From: Streptomyces sp. MNU76 | GTDB lineage: Bacteria; Actinomycetota; Actinomycetes; Streptomycetales; Streptomycetaceae | DNA length: 64,000 nt | Reading direction: 5' to 3' | Assembly: GCF_020982545.1 (NCBI RefSeq) | Contig: NZ_JAJKLK010000024.1 | Coordinates: forward strand, 62,001 to 126,000 | Shown: piece after piece, positions 26,983 through 34,501 of the stretch | Layout: each line of letters opens with the position of its first letter | Position numbering within the stretch: the first letter of the stretch is position 1 | Notes under the pieces: generated by a model | What the model was told of the DNA's origin: nothing | Databases searched by the model: none | Seen by the model: the letters and a program-made list of their open reading frames with translations, nothing else | Made by a program: the position numbers and the translations under genes

Positions 26983-27002
26983 GGGGACCAGTTGGGGACC
27001 AC
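26983..27002. repeat. GGGGACCA(G/C) tandem repeat, copy 4
   Basis: GGGGACCAG at 26983 and GGGGACCAC at 26994, 11 bp apart, about 96 bp before the tRNA-Pro fragment. Placement fits integrase arm sites next to an att core. Confidence 0.65.
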
Positions 27003-27097
27003 ACGGTGTGCGCAGTCCCGAACGGCAGGGCCCTACACGCACAACACGCGCCTCAATAAAGTCTGTTATATCCAGAAAATACCCTCGACTCTCACTC

Positions 27098-27139
27098 CTG
27101 GGGGTCAAGGGGTCGCAGGTTCAAATCCTGTCGTCCCGA
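27098..27139 (+). other. tRNA-Pro(GGG) 3' fragment, probable attachment-site scar
   Basis: CTGGGGGTCAAG supplies the anticodon loop (GGG) and 3' anticodon strand; GTCGCAGGTTCAAATCCTGT is the T-arm; CGTCCCGA is the 3' acceptor strand. The 5' half (acceptor, D-arm, 5' anticodon strand) is absent, so this is not a functional tRNA. tRNA-Pro 3' ends are a known target of pSAM2-type elements. The non-tRNA flank is on the left, so the inserted DNA lies to the left and the prodiginine cluster is on the chromosomal side. Confidence 0.78.
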
Positions 27140-27159
27140 CTGGAGACAGTCGCAGGTCA

Positions 27160-27191
27160 GGGCCGGTTTCGGAGAGATCCGAAACCGGCCC
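27160..27191 (+). terminator. Hairpin after tRNA-Pro fragment
   Basis: GGGCCGGTTTCGG (27160-27172) pairs perfectly with CCGAAACCGGCCC (27179-27191) over a 6-nt loop. It probably was the terminator of the original tRNA-Pro gene; it may also stop the long red operon arriving on the other strand. Confidence 0.65.
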
Positions 27192-27198
27192 TCGATCG

Positions 27199-27405
27199 TC
27201 AAGCGGCGAGGTCACCGGAGTGGCCCGGAATTCGGCAACTCGACTCCATGGAACCCGGATCAACGCCGTCGGCGAGGCCGAGACCGGTGCGGAGAATCTC
27301 CTGCCACGCCGCTCCCAGCCTGGCCGCGCCGCAGCCGGACGAGAACGCCCGGGCCGCGCCGCGCGCCTGCGGCATGTCGTCGATCGGTACTTCGTCTTCT
27401 GTCAC
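27199..27405 (-). CDS. Possible small protein downstream of redG
   Basis: A 68-codon GTG frame (VTEDEVPIDDMPQARG... ending CRIPGHSGDLAA) at the 3' end of the red operon. A GAGGGGA sequence lies ten bases upstream and the N-terminus is acidic while the C-terminus holds cysteines. It does not look like RedF of other clusters. It may be chance; no homologue is recognised. Confidence 0.3.
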   Translation of the reverse strand: MTEDEVPIDDMPQARGAARAFSSGCGAARLGAAWQEILRTGLGLADGVDPGSMESSCRIPGHSGDLAA

Positions 27406-27475
27406 GCTCGCCGTTCCCCTCGTCCGTGTGCGCGGAAGGCGGCGCCGCGGGCGGCCCCGTGCGGACGGGGTGGGC

Positions 27476-28720
27476 TCACCCTGCCGCGGCACCGGACCAG
27501 GTCTCGACCTCGTCGCTCGGGGGCACGGCGGGGGCGGAGTGGCCGTTGCCGTTCGCGGACGCGCGCCGTTTGTGGGCGGAGGAGGGGGCGGAGGACGGCG
27601 CGTCCCGCACGTCCAGGTCCTCGGCCATGTCCATCCCGCCGACCATGCCGTCGCCGGTGTCGTGGACCGTCTCCTGGCGGCGCTCCCCGGCCTCCCGCAG
27701 CAGCCGGGCGCGGGTCTTGATGAACTTGGCGTTCATCTCGTCCACCGGGATGAACTTGTTGACGCCGCCGCCGCTGATCCGGGGCTCCTGCTTCGCCATG
27801 ATCTTGAAGTCCTGCGGGTCCTGGACGAACTTCTCCAGGTACACCTGGAGCGTGGACATCAGGCGCCGCAGCGACGGCAGTCGCAGGATCGGCTTCAGCT
27901 GCGGGAACTCGTAGACGCGGAAGATGTGCTGGGTGTGTTCCTCGTCCACCGGCATGAACCAGGACGTCGTCTCGAACGCCTCGGTCTGCACGTGCACCAT
28001 GCAGGGGAACGAGAACGTGATGACGTAGTGGATGCTCTTGCTCGGGTCGTCCTCCTGGCCGTGGTCGAACGAGTAGCGGAACGTCATTCCGTCGTCGTCC
28101 GTCTCCACATGATGGTTGTGGATCATGGTCGCCTTGAGGAAGTTCTGCTTTCCGTCCAGGCCGAACTTGCGCAGCGTCCCGTACAGGAAGTTGAAGTCCA
28201 GGTAGTTCAGCCAGTGATCCCGGTGCACATAGGTCACGTGGTAGAACTCCTGGACGCTCTCGATGTACCGCGTGTAGTGGACCGGCTTCTCCCACGAGAT
28301 CGTGGAGTAGAGGCCCTCGTGCTCCTTGATCTCGCGGGGCGCGATGATGTCCGGACGCTCGTCCGCCGGGCGGTCGTCGCCCCACCACATCCAGATCAGG
28401 CCATGACGCTCCTGTACCGGGTACGAACGGATCTTGAGCGACCCGGGTATACGGGCGTTCCTGCCCATCGCCGGGGTCAGCGTGCACGTGCCCTCGGCGT
28501 TGAACAGGAAGCCGTGGTACGGGCACTCGACCGCGTTGCCCTTCAGACGGCCGTCACCCAGGTTGGCCCCCTTGTGCGGGCACCGTGCGTCCTGGACGAC
28601 GACGTTGCCGTCCATGTCCCGCCACAGCACCAGCTGCATGCCGAGGCGGCGCAGGCTCGTGGGCTTCTTCGTGTTGACATCCGTGGATATGGCGATCGGG
28701 TACCACAGGTCGGGGATCAT
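27476..28720 (-). CDS. redG: Rieske oxygenase-like oxidative cyclase of prodiginine pathway
   Basis: A 414-residue Rieske non-haem iron protein. The [2Fe-2S] ligands are in CPHKGANLGD (about residue 46) and CPYHGFLFN (about 66). Downstream, FYHVTYVHRDHWLNYLD supplies the histidines expected around the mononuclear iron site. RedG of S. coelicolor cyclises undecylprodigiosin oxidatively to streptorubin B, and close relatives make metacycloprodigiosin; which ring this enzyme makes cannot be read from sequence. An AGGAGAG site precedes the ATG. It is the last recognisable gene of the minus-strand operon beginning at redP, 47 bp after redH. Confidence 0.9.
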   Translation of the reverse strand: MIPDLWYPIAISTDVNTKKPTSLRRLGMQLVLWRDMDGNVVVQDARCPHKGANLGDGRLKGNAVECPYHGFLFNAEGTCTLTPAMGRNARIPGSLKIRSYPVQERHGLIWMWWGDDRPADERPDIIAPREIKEHEGLYSTISWEKPVHYTRYIESVQEFYHVTYVHRDHWLNYLDFNFLYGTLRKFGLDGKQNFLKATMIHNHHVETDDDGMTFRYSFDHGQEDDPSKSIHYVITFSFPCMVHVQTEAFETTSWFMPVDEEHTQHIFRVYEFPQLKPILRLPSLRRLMSTLQVYLEKFVQDPQDFKIMAKQEPRISGGGVNKFIPVDEMNAKFIKTRARLLREAGERRQETVHDTGDGMVGGMDMAEDLDVRDAPSSAPSSAHKRRASANGNGHSAPAVPPSDEVETWSGAAAG

Positions 28721-28767
28721 CCGTCTCTCCTGTCTCGGGTGCGTTGTCTCCTGGTGCGGAACCGCCC

Positions 28768-31458
28768 TCAGGGGCCCGCGGGTTCGACGACCTCCACCGT
28801 TCCGGCGTCGCCGTCGACGGCGATGAGGTCGCCGGTGTGGATGATCTGAGTCGCGTGCTTGGTGTTGACCACCGACGGAACGTTGAACTCCCGCGCGACG
28901 ATCGAGCTGTGCGAGAGCATCGAGCCGATGTCGGTGACGACACCGCCGGCGATGGCGAACAGCGGGGTCCAGGTCGCGTCCGTGAAGCCGGTCACGAGGA
29001 TCTCCCCGGCCTCGAACTCGTCCGCCTGCCAGACCAGGTCCTCCACGATGCGGGCCCGGCCCACCACGCGTCCGGGGCTGGAGCCGAGGCCCTCCAGACG
29101 CGCACCGTCCGGCGCGCGCCGCACGGCCGTTGCGGGGTCGTGGTGGCCGATGAAGGTGAGCGGCGGTTCCGGGAGCCGCTTGTGGTACTCGTGCACGCGG
29201 CGTGCCTCCTCGATCCGGGTACGGGGGAAGGCCGCCGTCTCCGTGGCGTCACCGGCGAGGTAGCCGCGTACGTCCTCGAAGTCGAGGTACATGACCTCGT
29301 CCAGCGAGGTCAGCACGCCGGCCTCCACCAGTCGGCGCCCGACCTCGTAGACCACGCTCCGGACCAGCCAGATCGACGTGATCATGGACATCCGGGTCGC
29401 TTCGCGCAGTTCGCTCGTCCCCTCGTACAGGGAGATGACGCCCTCCAGCACCCTCCTCTTCAGGAACGGCAGGCGGTCCAGCACGTCGCGGGAGTCGTCG
29501 TGGTAGCCGCTGCTGCGCTGCATGAGGTCGTCGGCCGAGAAGCCGTCGGCGGCGTAGCGGCGGATCATCTGGAACAGGTACGAGGGGTCGTCCACCCAGC
29601 GCGGATGGGACAACTCCATCTCCTGGGGGCCACGGGTGCCGTTGGCGCGCAGGAAGGGCTCCATGTGCAGGTCCCAGTAGGCCCGGCCCTCCTCGTCCGC
29701 GCGCAGCGTGGCTTCCAGGGTGCCCAGCGGCTCCTGCTCGATGATCTTCAGGACCCGAGGCGACTCCTTGGCGGCCTGTGCGAGGGACCAGATCTCCTTG
29801 GCGCATCCGACGGTTCGCAGGTTCGACATGTCCGTCTTCACGCGGTTCTGGAGGTTGGCGCCCTCCGTGCCCAGCCAGAGCGAGCACAGCTCGGTCAGCA
29901 CGCCGTAGAACCCGAACGCGTTGATGTAGTACGGCATGTAGCCCACGTGCATGTCATGGAAGTAGCCGAGCCGCCGGCTGAGTTCCATGTGCAGTTCGCG
30001 GCGTGTCATCCGGGTCAGGTCCAGGCCGCGGGCCCGGTCGAACTCGTACAGGCGGGAGGCGACCATCTCCTTGGACCGGGGCTGTGCCCGGGCCATCTCG
30101 GTGGCGGTGGTGCGCACCCAGAAGGCGAGCGACAGGAGGTCCTGCGTGCCGGACGGGAAACTGCCGAAGGGGTTCTCGTAGCCCGTGGTGTCGAGTTCCT
30201 CGCTCACGAAGCGGTTGGTGAAACGGCTCTGGTCGCGGGTGGGCAGCGCCTGCTGCATCACGTAGGCGCTGTAGGAGATGTTGAGGTAGACGTGCCCCTG
30301 GACGTAGCCCATGGGAAGATCCGGGTCACCGGTGGTGCGCACGCCGAGCGCGGCCGTGCAGTCCAGGTGGACGTGCTGCTGGTAGTACTTGGCGAAACTC
30401 ACTCCCAGCGGTGTCATCAGGCCGACGAAGATCTCGCCGATGTCCATGCGCGACCACAGGGTGCCCTGCTCGATGTGGTCCGGCTGAGGCGTCACGTACG
30501 TGCCGGGCACGGCCCGATCCGCCTTCTTGCGGGTGGTGACGGGGCGGGCCTGGAACAGGTGGAAGGCGCCGTCGCGCATGCCCCACTCGATGTCCTGCTC
30601 GTGGCCGTAGTGCTCGCGCACCCGCAGGGCCAGGCGCGTCAGTTCGGCCAGCTGGTCATGGGTCAGGCAGGGTGCGTGGCGCGCGGTGCCCTCGACCTTG
30701 GTCACGCCGATACGGCCCGGGGCGATCGGGGCGCACTTGGTGACCTTGTGACGCACCCGCTCCTCGACGACCTCCAGGGTGCGGTCGTCCACGACGAAGT
30801 AGTCGCTGGAGACCCGGCCCGCGACGAGTCCTTCCCCGAGGCCGACACAGGCTTCGATCACGATCCGGTGCTCTCGCGCGCTGACCGGGTCGACCGTGAA
30901 CAGGACGCCACTGACGTCGGTGTGCACCATCTCCTGCACCACCACCGCGATGGAGCCCGGCAGTTCTCCCTCCTCCCGGTAGGCGGCGGCCCGGTCGGAC
31001 CACAGGGACGCCCAGCACTGCCGGACCGCGTCCAGGAGGTTCTCGTCGCCCGCCACGTCGAGGACCGTGTCGTGCTGGCCGGCGAAGGACTGGGCGGTGG
31101 AGTCCTCCTTCTGCGCGGAGGAGCGCACCGCCACCCGGGGCCGCCCCAGGGCGGCGTACGCGGCGAGCACGGCTTCGGCGATCGGGGCGGGCACCGGTGT
31201 GGCGAGGACCAGTTCGCGGGCGGTGCGGCTGTCCACGCCGGACAGCGCGCGGGACAGGCCCGTCTCCTCGACGAAGGCGTCGAACAGTTTCGTGGTGAGG
31301 CAGAAGGCCGGCGGCACCGGAAGGCCGGCGGCCGTCAGTTCGGCGAGCCGGGCCGCCTTGCCGCCGAGGACGTCGGGGGCGGCGGCGGGCTCGGAGCCGA
31401 GCAGCACGATGCGCTCGGACCAGAGCGCGGAATCCGTGTCGGGCGCGGATACGGTCAT
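28768..31458 (-). CDS. redH: Prodiginine condensing enzyme (PEP-synthase/PPDK-like)
   Basis: An 896-residue protein built like phosphoenolpyruvate synthase. The N-terminal ATP-grasp part includes GGKAARLAELTAAGLPVPPA and VAVRSSAQKEDSTAQSFAG; the C-terminal phosphohistidine domain contains the catalytic His in GSMLSHSSIVAREFNVP. RedH (PigC in Serratia) uses ATP to condense 4-methoxy-2,2'-bipyrrole-5-carbaldehyde with 2-undecylpyrrole to undecylprodigiosin. GAGGAGA precedes the ATG; redI ends 22 bp upstream. A long plus-strand frame opposite is only a GC-bias shadow. Confidence 0.93.
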   Translation of the reverse strand: MTVSAPDTDSALWSERIVLLGSEPAAAPDVLGGKAARLAELTAAGLPVPPAFCLTTKLFDAFVEETGLSRALSGVDSRTARELVLATPVPAPIAEAVLAAYAALGRPRVAVRSSAQKEDSTAQSFAGQHDTVLDVAGDENLLDAVRQCWASLWSDRAAAYREEGELPGSIAVVVQEMVHTDVSGVLFTVDPVSAREHRIVIEACVGLGEGLVAGRVSSDYFVVDDRTLEVVEERVRHKVTKCAPIAPGRIGVTKVEGTARHAPCLTHDQLAELTRLALRVREHYGHEQDIEWGMRDGAFHLFQARPVTTRKKADRAVPGTYVTPQPDHIEQGTLWSRMDIGEIFVGLMTPLGVSFAKYYQQHVHLDCTAALGVRTTGDPDLPMGYVQGHVYLNISYSAYVMQQALPTRDQSRFTNRFVSEELDTTGYENPFGSFPSGTQDLLSLAFWVRTTATEMARAQPRSKEMVASRLYEFDRARGLDLTRMTRRELHMELSRRLGYFHDMHVGYMPYYINAFGFYGVLTELCSLWLGTEGANLQNRVKTDMSNLRTVGCAKEIWSLAQAAKESPRVLKIIEQEPLGTLEATLRADEEGRAYWDLHMEPFLRANGTRGPQEMELSHPRWVDDPSYLFQMIRRYAADGFSADDLMQRSSGYHDDSRDVLDRLPFLKRRVLEGVISLYEGTSELREATRMSMITSIWLVRSVVYEVGRRLVEAGVLTSLDEVMYLDFEDVRGYLAGDATETAAFPRTRIEEARRVHEYHKRLPEPPLTFIGHHDPATAVRRAPDGARLEGLGSSPGRVVGRARIVEDLVWQADEFEAGEILVTGFTDATWTPLFAIAGGVVTDIGSMLSHSSIVAREFNVPSVVNTKHATQIIHTGDLIAVDGDAGTVEVVEPAGP

Positions 31459-31480
31459 GGTGGGATCTCCTCGACGACGG

Positions 31481-32572
31481 TCAGGGCTGCACGGGACGGA
31501 CGCTGGTGCCCACGAAGGCCCGGAACTGCTCGCCCGGGATGAGCCGGGCGGCCTCCACGTCGACGAAGCCGGCCTGCTCCATCTGCTCGACGAGTTCGTT
31601 CTCGACGGGAAGCGGGCCGCCGAAGTCGGCGTTGGCGAACCAGAGGTTCAGCACCTCCAGGCCGATGTTGCCGCCCTGGCAGCTCGTCGTGAGCAGCAGC
31701 TTGCCGTTCGGGGCGAGCAGCGAACGGACCCGGCGCAGTACCGCGGTCCGCTCGGCGACCGGGAAGTAGTAGATGTTGTTGTGCAGGGTCACGAGGTCGA
31801 ACTGGGGCTCCAGTTCGAGGGTGCGCAGATCGGCCTGCCGGGTCTCCACACGGTCGGCGAGACCCCACTCGGCCATGTTCGCGGCAGCCTGGTCGGCGAC
31901 GTCCTGCTGCAGGTCGACGGCGAGGGCGGACAGGCGCGGGTTGAGTCGCGCGGCGTGACGTACGTAGACGCCGCTGCCGCAGCCGACCTCCAGCAGCCGC
32001 ACGGGCAGGGCACGGTCGAGGTTCCTGGAGACGGCCTCCTCCACGAAGGGCTGCACGACCCGGGTGGAGCGGGCGATGACGGCGCCGTCCTGGTCCCCGA
32101 GGCTGAAGCGCCGCCCGTCGCGCGGCATGACGGGGCCGTCGAGCAGCGCGGGCACGTGGAAGCGGGTGACCTCCTCCAGCATGGCGGCTGTCGCGTCGTT
32201 CCCGGGCCTGGCCAGGGCCCGGGCAAGGACGCTGCCGAGCCGGTAGCAGCCGTCGACCGTGGTGCTCAGGTCGCCGAGCCGGACTCCCAGGTCGAGCCAG
32301 GCCCGCAGGCGGTCCCTCTCCTGCGGCGGCACCCCCAGCCAGTCGGCGAGCGACACCACGTCGCAGGGGCGGTGGGCGAGTCGGGCGAGGACGCCGGAGC
32401 CGGCGGCGGAAGCGAGGAAGGAGACCCGGTAGACGGGCTCGACGACGCCCTTGGACAGGGCGAGCAGCAGCGGCAGCCGCGGATTGCCGAGCAGCCTGGC
32501 GACCGTGAGGATGTCGGTGAGCGGGTCCCCCACTCGTTTGTAGGCGTTCTTGGCGAGGCTCACTATGCCCAT
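31481..32572 (-). CDS. redI: O-methyltransferase of bipyrrole branch
   Basis: A 363-residue SAM methyltransferase with an N-terminal helical dimerisation region and motif I VRLLEVGCGSGVYVRHAAR (about residues 190-208), then LSALAVDLQQDVA and FDLVTLHNNIYYFPV. RedI methylates the 4-hydroxy group of the bipyrrole carbaldehyde to give the methoxy group of prodiginines. Its ATG at 32572 overlaps the redJ stop by 10 bases and has AAGGAA upstream. A longer frame into redJ is not supported. Confidence 0.88.
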   Translation of the reverse strand: MGIVSLAKNAYKRVGDPLTDILTVARLLGNPRLPLLLALSKGVVEPVYRVSFLASAAGSGVLARLAHRPCDVVSLADWLGVPPQERDRLRAWLDLGVRLGDLSTTVDGCYRLGSVLARALARPGNDATAAMLEEVTRFHVPALLDGPVMPRDGRRFSLGDQDGAVIARSTRVVQPFVEEAVSRNLDRALPVRLLEVGCGSGVYVRHAARLNPRLSALAVDLQQDVADQAAANMAEWGLADRVETRQADLRTLELEPQFDLVTLHNNIYYFPVAERTAVLRRVRSLLAPNGKLLLTTSCQGGNIGLEVLNLWFANADFGGPLPVENELVEQMEQAGFVDVEAARLIPGEQFRAFVGTSVRPVQP

Positions 32573-33447
32573 GCTGAGTTCCTTGACGGGGTGACGGGCC
32601 GCGCGGCGCAGCCGGGGCCGGAGGGGGTTCTGCCGAGCTCGGCCCGCACCTCGCGCAGCAGCACGGAGCGCGCGGGACCATTGAGGAAGAAGTGACCGCC
32701 CGGCAGGTGGCGGCGCAGGAACGATCCGGAGGTGTACGGGCGCCAGGCCTCCACGTCGGACTCCGGGGCCAGCCGGTCCTCGGCTCCGGAGAAGGCCGTC
32801 ACCGGGCACGGCAGGGGAGGGCGCGGCTGCCAGCGGTAGCCGTCGCAGGCGCGCAGATCCGCGCGGAGCGTCGGCAGCCGCTGGTGGAAGTAGGCGCCGC
32901 CGACCGACGGTTCGGGTCCGAGGCCGCCGAGGTCCGCGACGAACCGGAACAGCTCGTCGTCGCTCAGGCCGTGGTCCGCGCGGTCCCCGTACAGGTGCGG
33001 CGCGCGGCTGCCGGAGACGAACAGGTGCCGGGGCCCGGCCGCGCCCCCGCGGCGCAACCCACAGGCCACCTCGTAGGCGAGCAGCGCTCCCATGCTGTGT
33101 CCGAACAGGGAGTAGTCGCAGGGCAGAAAGCGGTCCGCCACGGCTCCGGCGACGGCCTCGCTCAGCTGCCGCATCGAGGTGTACGGCTTTTCGCGCAGGC
33201 GCAGCCCGCGGCCCGGCAGCTGCACCGGCACCACCCGGCCCCGCCAGCCGAGGGCGGTGAGCTCCCGCTGCCAGCCGCGGTAGACCGACGCGGTGCCGCC
33301 CGCGTAGGACAGGCAGATCAGGTACGGCCCGTTGTCCGGACCCCGGTCGTGGGAAGCGGGCCCGGACGCTTCGGCGGTGTGGCCGGACCGGGAGCCGAAG
33401 GCGGGAAACCAGCCGGTCCCGCCCGCGTGCGCCTCAGCGGGCGACAT
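32563..33447 (-). CDS. redJ: Type II thioesterase
   Basis: A 294-residue alpha/beta hydrolase. The nucleophile is in YSLFGHSMGALLAYEVA (about residue 112) and the catalytic His is in HLPGGHFFLNG. RedJ is thought to release dodecanoic acid from the RedQ carrier so that RedL can activate it, or to edit stalled carriers. The ATG at 33447 lies 14 bases inside the end of redK, so translation is coupled. Confidence 0.9.
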   Translation of the reverse strand: MSPAEAHAGGTGWFPAFGSRSGHTAEASGPASHDRGPDNGPYLICLSYAGGTASVYRGWQRELTALGWRGRVVPVQLPGRGLRLREKPYTSMRQLSEAVAGAVADRFLPCDYSLFGHSMGALLAYEVACGLRRGGAAGPRHLFVSGSRAPHLYGDRADHGLSDDELFRFVADLGGLGPEPSVGGAYFHQRLPTLRADLRACDGYRWQPRPPLPCPVTAFSGAEDRLAPESDVEAWRPYTSGSFLRRHLPGGHFFLNGPARSVLLREVRAELGRTPSGPGCAARPVTPSRNSAWA

Positions 33448-34498
33448 GGCGGCGCCCTTCGTCCGAGTCGAGCCACCTGAGGGTGCGGCGCATGCCCTCC
33501 GCGAAGTCCACTTCGCTCTTGAAGCCGAAGTCCTCCTGAGCACGGCCGATTCCGTACGACTGGTCGCGGTCGAAGAGGTGGACGGCGTGCCGGGTCAGCA
33601 CCGGCCTGGACGTGACGCCCAGCATGCCGTACAGCCGCTCCGAGACGACCGCGACCGCGGTGGCCAGCGGCGTCGGCAGACTCAGCTTCGGCTTGTCGGT
33701 GCCCAGCCCCTCGGCGAGCGCCTCGACGAACTCGCGCCAGGTGGTCCGCTCCGGATCGCGCAGGTTGTAGGCGCGGCCCACGGTCCGCTGAGACAGTGCC
33801 GCCGCGATCATCGCGTCGACCGCGTTGTCCACGTAGAGCAGACCGGCCGGGACCTCGCCCTTCCTGATGTAGATCATCTGGTTCTTCAGGAGCAGACCGG
33901 CGATCTCGATCACGAAGTCCTTGCTGGCGGGCCCGTAGATGGACACCGGCCGGACGATCGTCACCGGCACGCCGGTGGCTTCGGACGTCTCCAGGACAGC
34001 GCGTTCACCGAGGATCTTGCTGCGGTTGTACGGCAGTCCGATGTCGTGCGGGGGCTCGCTCTCGTCGCAGGGCTTTCTCGGGTAGCCGTACACGTCGGTG
34101 GTGCTGACGTGCAGCACGCGGGCCACGGATCCGGCGTGATGCGCGGCCTCCACGACATTTCGCGGGCCCTCGACATTGGCGCGGCGGAACTCCTCCCAGG
34201 GGCCCCAGTCCGCCGACATCCCGGCGCAGTTGTAGACGTGGGTGACGCCGGCGGTGGCCCGGCGCAGACTGTCGGCGTCCTCCAGGGAGCCGGTGACGAC
34301 GTCGTCGACCGTCTCGGCGAAGGGCGAGCGGTCGCTGCCGGAGCGGGCGAGGACCCGGACCCGGTGCCCACGCTCGGCCAGCCTGCGGGCGAGATGACGG
34401 CCGAGGAAGCCGCCGGCTCCGGTGACCAGCACGTCGGGCGTGTGGCCGGAAGCGGGTGCCTCGGGGGCGGTGGCGGACTCGTTGCTGTTCGAGGTCAT
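33434..34498 (-). CDS. redK: NAD(P)-dependent oxidoreductase of alkylpyrrole branch
   Basis: A 354-residue extended-SDR/3-beta-HSD-type enzyme. The dinucleotide loop is VLVTGAGGFLGRHLARRL (about residues 24-41) and the catalytic Y-x3-K is in LPYNRSKILGE (about 157). RedK reduces the 4-keto-2-undecylpyrroline made by RedL, giving 2-undecylpyrrole after loss of water. It starts 3 bp after redL ends. Confidence 0.9.
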   Translation of the reverse strand: MTSNSNESATAPEAPASGHTPDVLVTGAGGFLGRHLARRLAERGHRVRVLARSGSDRSPFAETVDDVVTGSLEDADSLRRATAGVTHVYNCAGMSADWGPWEEFRRANVEGPRNVVEAAHHAGSVARVLHVSTTDVYGYPRKPCDESEPPHDIGLPYNRSKILGERAVLETSEATGVPVTIVRPVSIYGPASKDFVIEIAGLLLKNQMIYIRKGEVPAGLLYVDNAVDAMIAAALSQRTVGRAYNLRDPERTTWREFVEALAEGLGTDKPKLSLPTPLATAVAVVSERLYGMLGVTSRPVLTRHAVHLFDRDQSYGIGRAQEDFGFKSEVDFAEGMRRTLRWLDSDEGRRHVAR

Positions 34499-34501
34499 GG
34501 A

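Larger units (their letters stand above)
26533..27097. other. Non-coding interval between IS and tRNA-Pro fragment
   Basis: About 560 bp with no credible gene. It contains the right end of the insertion sequence and two GGGGACCAG tandem repeats (26591 and 26983), and leads directly into the tRNA-Pro scar. It looks like the arm region of an attachment site whose integrase has been lost. Confidence 0.5.

Noticed and set aside
27098..27139. Functional tRNA-Pro gene
   Set aside because: The 5' acceptor strand, D-arm and 5' anticodon strand are missing; only the 3' part is present.
28744..31542. Long plus-strand frame of about 930 codons opposite redH
   Set aside because: Composition is the His/Gly/Val-rich bias of an antisense high-GC frame; the minus strand encodes a clear PEP-synthase-like RedH.
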